64,000 nucleotides of DNA from a virus. Under the pieces are notes generated by a model that did no database searches, had not been told where the DNA came from, and saw nothing but the letters and a program-made list of their open reading frames with translations. The stretch spans positions 147,365 to 211,364 of IMG/VR virus record IMGVR_UViG_3300035145_003993, one strand, 5' to 3'. Position numbers and translations under genes: made by a program. Each line of letters starts with the position of its first letter. Positions within the stretch are counted from its first letter, which is position 1. Positions 43,016 through 49,771 of the stretch are shown here, one piece after another.

Positions 43016-44384
43016 CTTTTTTATTGACTTCTTTCCACTTTTCTCTTAATTTTTCTTTCATTGTGTGATTATCTTGTGATACAACTTCATTTAAAGTTAA
43101 TTCTGTATCATCTATAATTTCAAATTTTGACTTAGCAGTATCAATATTAATTGGAAATAATAAACCATCTCGCCCTGCTCTATTTTTTGCTACAAAAATT
43201 CTTCCACTTCCAGTTGATTTTTCCATAGGTTTTCTACTTATCGAAATAACAACATCAGCGACTTGAGCTTTACCATACGATTCACCTAAATTTTCTAAAC
43301 CTACAACGTCAGACTTAGATGAATCTTTATTTGCTTGAGAAGCTGTCCAAATAGGGATATTAAGTTCTACTGCAAGATTTCTTAATTCTGTATATATTAA
43401 TTTTAATTCATGCCTTAATGAATCATAAGCTTTTGATGATTTCATAACATCAGCATAATCAACTGTTACAAGACTTGGTTTAAACCCTTTTAAAGTAAGT
43501 TTTTCAATATGATTCCTTAATGTCATTACTGAAGCTGAACCTGTCGGGTATTCTTTGATAATAAGTTTTCCTAATTCCATAGACTTATATTTATCAATAA
43601 CTTCATTTTTCCTATCAATGATTTCATTTGAAGGAATGTCGCATAGATTAGAATCGTATCTTTTTCCTGTATCATGTTCTGATAGTTCGAAAGTATAATG
43701 AATTACATTTTTGCCTGCCCTCATTGCTGAACAGCCCATAGCTACCAAAAAATGTGATTTACCAACACCTGTATTAGCTGCAACGACGCCTAATTCTCCT
43801 CTTCCTAAACCACCTCTAAGAATATCTGGAGCATCAATTCTATCAAGACCCGTTGGACAAACTTGACGATTTATTTGAACAAACCTAGCTTCAATGTCAT
43901 CAAAAAAATTGTGACCTGCAGTATTTGGAAGACCTACTGAAATAGCTTCTTTCATTATATTTAATACTGATTCATATTTTTCAGTTTGTATTAATTCTAC
44001 ACTTTGTTCTAAAGCATCTCTAAAGGCTTGTCTTTTACAAAATTCAAGAGACTTATCTTTAACATACTGAAGATCTCCTACATCAGGATTAGTTTTCATT
44101 CGATGAAGATATTCAATAATCTGATCTCTTAAGACAGAATCTTTTGACTTTGATAAATCTTCTTTTATAATTGTAATAAGGATTGTAAGAGTTGGAAATG
44201 TTTTATATTTGTTATAATAAGAGTAGTACCTTTCACAAAGAAAAGAAAGATATTTTAAATCAAAATAATCTGAATTCATTACTTCGATCATTTGAGCAGA
44301 CCAGTTAACGTCAGTAAGCATGCTTTGAAAAACTTTTTCTTGAAAAGCCTTTCCAAATTTAGAAAAGTTTTTTTCTTGACTCAT
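43008..44384 (-). CDS. DnaB/gp41-type replicative helicase
   Basis: 458 aa RecA-fold helicase: N-terminal helical domain, GGLGRGELGVVAANTGVGKS Walker A (residues 203-210), LVTVDYADVM Walker B, IPIWTASQANKD, and an Arg finger region in SISRKPM. Unwinds the fork ahead of DnaE. A primase is not visible in this window. Confidence 0.93.
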   Translation of the reverse strand: MSQEKNFSKFGKAFQEKVFQSMLTDVNWSAQMIEVMNSDYFDLKYLSFLCERYYSYYNKYKTFPTLTILITIIKEDLSKSKDSVLRDQIIEYLHRMKTNPDVGDLQYVKDKSLEFCKRQAFRDALEQSVELIQTEKYESVLNIMKEAISVGLPNTAGHNFFDDIEARFVQINRQVCPTGLDRIDAPDILRGGLGRGELGVVAANTGVGKSHFLVAMGCSAMRAGKNVIHYTFELSEHDTGKRYDSNLCDIPSNEIIDRKNEVIDKYKSMELGKLIIKEYPTGSASVMTLRNHIEKLTLKGFKPSLVTVDYADVMKSSKAYDSLRHELKLIYTELRNLAVELNIPIWTASQANKDSSKSDVVGLENLGESYGKAQVADVVISISRKPMEKSTGSGRIFVAKNRAGRDGLLFPINIDTAKSKFEIIDDTELTLNEVVSQDNHTMKEKLREKWKEVNKKDD

Positions 44385-45352
44385 TAAATATTATTCCTTA
44401 AACAAGATTTGATTGATATTAGAAATTCGTGTATATTATAAAAATTTAATCCTTCGCGATTTAAAATTTTTAATAATTTAAATTTGTTTATTTTAGATTC
44501 TTTATTTTCGTATTGGTAATTAATTTTTTTTATTTGATTAGCACTTAACATTAAAGAGTCTAAATACATTAATTTCCAATTTTTTATTAATTGATCTTTA
44601 TTTTCTATTATATTAGAATAAAGCTTTATTTTACATTTGTTTTTAACTTTTTCATTTGATTCATTAATTATATCATTTATTGTCAAGTCTCTTTTCTGGA
44701 TTAAATCTGGAAACCGTTTGGACATGGTTTTAATACCTGCTCCTTTGATACCTTTTATTCCGTCACTTACGTCACCTGCAAAACATCTTGTTAAACAAAA
44801 ATTATATGCAGGAACTTGCCACTTTTCTAATATATATTTTTCATCAATTAAACACTTCTTGTTAGGAGACCAAATTTTAGTATTTTCATCTAATAATTGA
44901 TAATAGTCCTTATCAGAAGTAACAATTATTTTTTTATCATTTGAAATTTTTGTTTTTACTAAATAAGAAATTATATCATCTGCTTCACAATCATCTACAT
45001 AAATTTGTGTTACAGGAGTTTCGTATAAAATTTCTACTAAAATTTTTAACTGATTGTTTCTATTTTCTGATGTGTCGGGAATGTCTTTATAATATTCACT
45101 TCTATTTAGTCTTACTGGTCTTCTTCCTTCTTTGTAAGAAGGATCAATGTTTCTTCTTCTGAGAGATCCTCCACCTTCCCAAGCAACAATAATTTTTTGT
45201 GGCCTGAATTTGGTAGACAAATACTCAATATTTTTTAAAAAGCCAATAATTCCACCGCATAGCTGTCCATTCAATGATTTTGATGGATTAGCTGCAAAGT
45301 GTCTCATAAAAACATTCAAGCCATCGATGTAAATTATTGGCTTGTCTATCAT
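44384..45352 (-). CDS. 5'-3' exonuclease / flap endonuclease, copy 2
   Basis: 322 aa. IIYIDGLNVFMRHFAAN, IIVAWEGGGSLRRR, YVDDCEADDIISYL, IVTSDKDYYQLL and GDVSDGIKGIKGAGIKT follow the FEN/5'-nuclease family. Sits between recA and the helicase, so it is likely the replisome copy. The shorter homologue at 2382-3203 has a different neighbourhood and may have a separate role. Confidence 0.93.
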   Translation of the reverse strand: MIDKPIIYIDGLNVFMRHFAANPSKSLNGQLCGGIIGFLKNIEYLSTKFRPQKIIVAWEGGGSLRRRNIDPSYKEGRRPVRLNRSEYYKDIPDTSENRNNQLKILVEILYETPVTQIYVDDCEADDIISYLVKTKISNDKKIIVTSDKDYYQLLDENTKIWSPNKKCLIDEKYILEKWQVPAYNFCLTRCFAGDVSDGIKGIKGAGIKTMSKRFPDLIQKRDLTINDIINESNEKVKNKCKIKLYSNIIENKDQLIKNWKLMYLDSLMLSANQIKKINYQYENKESKINKFKLLKILNREGLNFYNIHEFLISIKSCLRNNI

Positions 45353-45357
45353 TTTAC

Positions 45358-46575
45358 CTACTTTAACATTTTAAAAGCTTCTTCATGAACTTCCATTATA
45401 TGTTGAGAAACAGCTTCAATATCTGTATAACTTTCTGGATCAATATCAGGATCTTCTGTTTCATTTTTTCTAATCATAGCTTTTTCAAGAATCATATCAA
45501 TATATTGTCCATATTCAGGATGATTAATGATTTCGTGAAAATCAGCCTTATAAAACTTTTTTGTTACAATTTGTTCACCTTCATTATTATAAACTTCTAA
45601 ATGCTTCCAAGCTCCATTTCCTCCAACTTCAATAGTATATCCGCTATGCTCATCTTGTCCATGTCTTCTTAGCATGTCAAACATTTGTTCGTGTTCTTTG
45701 ATTCCTTTTCCAAAATGAATCTCAAAATTACATGTTCTAAATGGAGCAGAAACTTTGTTTTTTATAGTTTTAGCTGAAACGTTGATTCCAATTGGTTCTT
45801 TATCTTTATTAAGAATTTGAGATCCCGCTCCTAATTTAATTCTTACAGAAGAATGAAAAGGAATTGACATTCCACCGGGTGTTGTAGTAGGATCTCCATA
45901 TAGTACACCAACTTTTGTACGTATTTGATTAAGACATACAAATAAAACTTTTTCATTTGCAATAACACCAGTAATTTTTCTCATTCCTTTTGATATTGCT
46001 CTTGCTTGGAGTCCAATACTTTCTTTTTCATAATCTCCCGTTAATTCAGCTCTAGGTGAAGTTGCTGCAACTGAATCCCAGATAATTGTTACTGGCACAT
46101 CTTTATTCATAGCTTTTGCTTTAATAATAGTACTTTCAGCAATACTTAAAACTTCTTCAGTACAGTGTGTGTCTACATAAACAAATCTTTTTGATATATC
46201 TACACCTAAAATCTTTAGATTTTCTACAGATGTAGCGTTTTCTGTATCGATGTATACAACAATACCACCCATTTGTTGGGTTGATTTTGCAATTTGAGTT
46301 GCAATATGAGATTTACCAATTGAAGGTGGACCAAATATTTCTACGATTCTACCTTCAGGTAAACCACCATTCTTTTGATTTGAGATAATGTAATCTAATT
46401 GTTTAGACCCTGTGCTTATCCATCTACTAACGTGTGTAGGTGACTCGTCAGTACTAAGATTATAAGCTACTCTTGATCCTCTTTCTTTATTTAAGGATTT
46501 AATTAAGTCAGATGTAAAGTCATCTAATTCTTCTTTAGACTCTTTTTTTGACTTTTTTGTTCTTGTTTTAGTCAT
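45358..46575 (-). CDS. recA: RecA recombinase
   Basis: 405 aa, closer to bacterial RecA than to T4 UvsX. Walker A FGPPSIGKS (81-89), VVYIDTENA, VTIIWDSVAATSP (Walker B), the L1/L2 loop region GMRKITGVIANEK...CLNQIRTKVGVLYGDPTTTPGG. The lysine-rich N-terminus differs from cellular RecA. Acts in strand exchange and probably recombination-dependent replication with the SSB encoded upstream. Confidence 0.96.
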   Translation of the reverse strand: MTKTRTKKSKKESKEELDDFTSDLIKSLNKERGSRVAYNLSTDESPTHVSRWISTGSKQLDYIISNQKNGGLPEGRIVEIFGPPSIGKSHIATQIAKSTQQMGGIVVYIDTENATSVENLKILGVDISKRFVYVDTHCTEEVLSIAESTIIKAKAMNKDVPVTIIWDSVAATSPRAELTGDYEKESIGLQARAISKGMRKITGVIANEKVLFVCLNQIRTKVGVLYGDPTTTPGGMSIPFHSSVRIKLGAGSQILNKDKEPIGINVSAKTIKNKVSAPFRTCNFEIHFGKGIKEHEQMFDMLRRHGQDEHSGYTIEVGGNGAWKHLEVYNNEGEQIVTKKFYKADFHEIINHPEYGQYIDMILEKAMIRKNETEDPDIDPESYTDIEAVSQHIMEVHEEAFKMLK

Positions 46576-46635
46576 TTATAATTCCTAGTTTATTTAATAA
46601 AAACCTAATAGTCTGTTTTGAATAGTTAATAATTT

Positions 46636-47421
46636 TTATAGTGAGTCTAGGTCTGCAAATGCATCATCTAAGCTTTTATATTTTCCAGAAATTTGATCAG
46701 GAGAATTTTCATCAACACTTTCTTTATTCGATCCTCCTCTTGTTGTTTCTTGCTTTGGATCATCATCTGAACTATTTAGCCATTCATTAATAATTCTTTC
46801 AAGATCTTCATAAGTTTTAAGTTCGAATAAATTATTAACATCTGGAATAGAGTCTAACCAATTCTTTGACTTTGAAGTATCTTCTGATAGAGGTGAATCT
46901 TTACCACGTGGTCTAACATCAGTAGATGCCCACATTTGTCCTGGATTCTTTTGACAAGTAATTCTTACGTCGCGCCCTTCATGAGGATCAGTAATATCAC
47001 CATAATCTTCATCTAGCATATAATTTAGAAGTGTTTGATAAACAGATTTACCAAATGCCCATAGTCTTACGCCTTTTTCTTCTTCACCTCTAACGATAAC
47101 AGGAGCATAGCATCTCATTTTTGGATAAAGCTTTTTAGCTAATTCATAGGATTCTTTAGTTCCTTCATCACGAAGTTTTGTAATAAGTTCTTGAATTGGA
47201 TCAGGCTTATCAAATTGATAAGGAGCAAGTAAACCAGGATTGTTTCCAATGTTATAATAAAACATTAGCTCTTTAAAAGGTTGACCATCATTATTAGGAT
47301 ATGCAAGAAGGCGAACAGTTGTTTCAGTACCTTCTTCAGGGCGCCACATTGTATTTTTCTTAGAATTTTGACCACTTAGTTGTCCAAGTTTCTTACGGAT
47401 TGCTGCTAGATCAATAGCCAT
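46636..47421 (-). CDS. single-stranded DNA-binding protein, T4 gp32-like
   Basis: 261 aa. N-terminal basic residues, an OB core with TTVRLLAYPNNDGQPFKELM and YGDITDPHEGRDVRI, VRLWAFGKSVYQ, and a C-terminal acidic tail ending DDAFADLDSL. This layout is that of gp32-like SSBs that recruit replication proteins through the acidic tip. First gene of the recA-exo-helicase-dut-nrdA operon, under the promoter at 47503-47531. Confidence 0.9.
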   Translation of the reverse strand: MAIDLAAIRKKLGQLSGQNSKKNTMWRPEEGTETTVRLLAYPNNDGQPFKELMFYYNIGNNPGLLAPYQFDKPDPIQELITKLRDEGTKESYELAKKLYPKMRCYAPVIVRGEEEKGVRLWAFGKSVYQTLLNYMLDEDYGDITDPHEGRDVRITCQKNPGQMWASTDVRPRGKDSPLSEDTSKSKNWLDSIPDVNNLFELKTYEDLERIINEWLNSSDDDPKQETTRGGSNKESVDENSPDQISGKYKSLDDAFADLDSL

Positions 47422-47502
47422 ATTTATTTGCCTTTCGGTTATTTGTTTAAATTTTTAATTGGATAATTTTTTAATTTTTTTGTGAAAACCAATTATGGAA
47501 TG

Positions 47503-47531
47503 ATTATATTTTATAATTTTTATTTTTACAC
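47503..47531 (-). promoter_or_regulatory. GTGTAAA-N16-TATAAT promoter (ssb-recA-replication operon)
   Basis: GTGTAAA at 47525-47531 and a perfect TATAAT at 47503-47508, in the 117-bp gap upstream of the SSB gene. The leader of about 80 nt is AT-rich with no obvious hairpin; GAAAGGCAAA is the ribosome site. Confidence 0.85.
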
Positions 47532-47538
47532 AAAATTA

Positions 47539-47766
47539 TTAATTTTTTTTGTTCAAATAATATTGAACTGATTTGTTTTTAGGTTTTTTACTTCTATGTT
47601 TATTATCAGTTTCTTTAGATGATTTATATTTAATTTTCTTATTAAAATCAACAGGGTTATCATTAGATTCACCTACTGGTAAACTATAACCACTAATTGA
47701 AGCTGAAGTTGAAAATTCTGATAAGAGGTTTTTTAAAACTCTTTCGTATATATCGTTTTCATTCAT
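47539..47766 (-). CDS. hypothetical 75-aa protein
   Basis: Acidic N-terminus (MNENDIYERVLKNLLSEF) with an amphipathic helix, then a strongly basic tail rich in Lys and Arg. Possibly nucleic-acid-binding. Located between the SSB promoter and the degenerate HD gene. Unknown. Confidence 0.7.
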   Translation of the reverse strand: MNENDIYERVLKNLLSEFSTSASISGYSLPVGESNDNPVDFNKKIKYKSSKETDNKHRSKKPKNKSVQYYLNKKN

Positions 47767-47791
47767 ATTATATTCCTTTCTAGAGTAATTA

Positions 47792-48397
47792 TTAAAAAGG
47801 AACTGTATATAAGCCGTCTATTCTATCTTTTTCGTCTTTCATAATAATTTCATGTGCTGTTTGTAATACTAAAGATAATCTTGATTTATGATATCCATAA
47901 AATTTATTACTTTCGGACAAAACATTACCTAAAAGGAAAATTGCTTGCCATTCTTCCCATGAAAGATGAATTTTGTAAAATTGTAATAAATAAAGTGTCA
48001 TATCATTAACTTGATATTTTGGACACGATTCATTCCAATCATAGTATTGTCCTAATTTTTCTTTATGCCATTCTGATTTAGTCTCTACAAACCTATTTCT
48101 AGTTAAGGTCCCAACTCTTCCAATTATAGATAATAAGCAACACTTTATAATTGAAGCCTTATCTAAATCATAATTTAATTCTTTCATTAAAGAATTTGAC
48201 CTTTTAACTAGATTAATTGAATAATCAACTAACCCTCCAATTCCACAAAAAGGTTCTTTATCTTTTTGAGAATAAGAAGACAGTAAAATTCGTTGATCCA
48301 TAGATTCTACAAGTTTATCAATATTTTCATCTTTTAATTTAGAAAGTAAATTTGTATATTGATTCCATAAAACTTCTACGTCTCTTTCTTTGTACAT
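47792..48397 (-). CDS. degenerate HD-domain protein
   Basis: 201 aa. CGIGGLVDYSINLVKRSNSL, followed by an alpha region and FYGYHKSRLSLVLQTAHEII, follows the phage HD-hydrolase layout 'Y-P-GGL-x-x-H-S-L-N-V...'. The expected HD pair is replaced: LLSIIGRVG stands where active enzymes have FHDLGKVG, and the first His is Asp-Tyr. The fold is probably kept without phosphohydrolase activity, e.g. as a replication-associated binding protein. Confidence 0.7.
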   Translation of the reverse strand: MYKERDVEVLWNQYTNLLSKLKDENIDKLVESMDQRILLSSYSQKDKEPFCGIGGLVDYSINLVKRSNSLMKELNYDLDKASIIKCCLLSIIGRVGTLTRNRFVETKSEWHKEKLGQYYDWNESCPKYQVNDMTLYLLQFYKIHLSWEEWQAIFLLGNVLSESNKFYGYHKSRLSLVLQTAHEIIMKDEKDRIDGLYTVPF

Positions 48398-48407
48398 TTA
48401 AATCCTT

Positions 48408-48659
48408 TTATAATTTCCATTTGATTCCTGATATATTTTGGAATTTTTTTGTTAGTTTCTTTTTTTGTTGTGCTAATTCTATAATCTTTTCAGAATTATA
48501 TGTTTCTTTATTTAATTCAGTCATTAAGTCCTTTGATACATTTAAAAGGTCTTGAAGAGTTTCAAGTTGAATATCAGATCCTTTTATACTAATGTTTATA
48601 TCATGACCTTTTATAAACCTTGCAGCAGCTTGATGTAATAAATTTTCGTTAATGTTCAT
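48408..48659 (-). CDS. hypothetical 83-aa helical protein
   Basis: Mostly helical with AAARFIKGHDINISIKGSDI, then a coiled-coil-like segment (LNVSKDLMTELNKETYNSEK) and a basic end. Between the family-A polymerase and the HD-like gene. Unknown function. Confidence 0.7.
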   Translation of the reverse strand: MNINENLLHQAAARFIKGHDINISIKGSDIQLETLQDLLNVSKDLMTELNKETYNSEKIIELAQQKKKLTKKFQNISGIKWKL

Positions 48660-48673
48660 TTTATCCTCTTATT

Positions 48674-49723
48674 CTAATCACACTCTGTGTTAAATTGTGA
48701 TATAGACACGGGAAAGTTTCCTAAGTCTTTATCGTTATATCCTTTCATAATTATACTTTTAAATTCATTTACATAGTCTTTTTCAACATCAAAAACTATT
48801 GCGTCATGAATAATGAATATAGGGATTGCTTTATTTAAATCTAAAATATTAGTTATTTCACTAAAATAAAGTAATGCAATATCTACTGCTGATGATTGAA
48901 CGTAATTATTTATTACTACATTCTTTCTTTTTTCATTCAGATTCCAAATTGGTCGACCATAAAAATTTCTTCTAACATTTTGTTTGTCAATTTTTGATGA
49001 TATTTCATATAAATAATCTAATTCAAAATGATCTTTAATAATTTCAAATATTTTAACTGCTTTGTTTGCTGAAATATTTCTAAGGTTTTCATGGCTTGCA
49101 CCATATAGTACAGATATTATTGCTCTTTTAATAATAGACCTGTCTATATCAAAATCTAACATGCTATTAATAGTTTCATATATATCACCATCAATATCTT
49201 TTCCAACTATTTTTAAACAAAATCTTGGTTCTAAATTTTGAAAATCTATACTTAATAGTTTACCATTATTAAACCTAGATTCGAAAATATTTCGACATCT
49301 TTTAGGTAAGACTAAAATATTTGGACTATTATTAACTGTCAATCTTCCAGAAATATTTTTTGAATTATCATAATTTGCTTTTCTTGAAAAGCCATTTCGT
49401 GGTTTAAATTGCTTTAAAACACTAGATATAGTTTGGTTTGTTTCAACAGAGTTAATTGCTTTATAGGCAATTAAATTAACTTTTGGTTTTTGTATTTTAT
49501 CGAATAAGTTAAAATATAAATTTAATTTATCTAAATAATTTTCTTCATCTAAAGAATTTATATGATTTAATAGTTCTTCTTTATGATTAAGAAATTCTTC
49601 TTGCAAATAGTTAGGTAATATTTCTACTTCATCATAATCTTCTGATAATGATGCTAAGAATTTGAAAAAGATTTTAAATTTATTATCATATTCAACATTG
49701 TATATTCTATATATTTTTTCCAT
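48674..49723 (-). CDS. small DNA polymerase I-like (family A) polymerase
   Basis: 349 aa. The polymerase core only, with no 3'-5' or 5'-3' exonuclease domain. Palm: SGRLTVNNSPNILVLPKR, motif A LLSIDFQNLEPR (Asp160), motif B RSIIKRAIISVLYG (Arg195, Lys199, Tyr207), motif C FIIHDAIVF (Asp307). The residue equivalent to E. coli Phe762 is Ile203, and the Glu after the motif C Asp is Ala308. With a full DnaE encoded too, this may be a repair, gap-filling or specialised polymerase. The promoter's -10 ends six bases before the ATG, so the mRNA may be leaderless. Confidence 0.9.
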   Translation of the reverse strand: MEKIYRIYNVEYDNKFKIFFKFLASLSEDYDEVEILPNYLQEEFLNHKEELLNHINSLDEENYLDKLNLYFNLFDKIQKPKVNLIAYKAINSVETNQTISSVLKQFKPRNGFSRKANYDNSKNISGRLTVNNSPNILVLPKRCRNIFESRFNNGKLLSIDFQNLEPRFCLKIVGKDIDGDIYETINSMLDFDIDRSIIKRAIISVLYGASHENLRNISANKAVKIFEIIKDHFELDYLYEISSKIDKQNVRRNFYGRPIWNLNEKRKNVVINNYVQSSAVDIALLYFSEITNILDLNKAIPIFIIHDAIVFDVEKDYVNEFKSIIMKGYNDKDLGNFPVSISQFNTECD

Positions 49724-49729
49724 AAAAGA

Positions 49730-49758
49730 ATAATATTCTTAAATAATAAAATTTACAC
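49730..49758 (-). promoter_or_regulatory. GTGTAAA-N16-TATTAT promoter (family-A polymerase, leaderless?)
   Basis: GTGTAAA at 49752-49758 and TATTAT at 49730-49735. The ATG at 49723 lies where transcription should begin, and no Shine-Dalgarno is present. Confidence 0.78.
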
Positions 49759-49771
49759 TTTTATATTAAAA

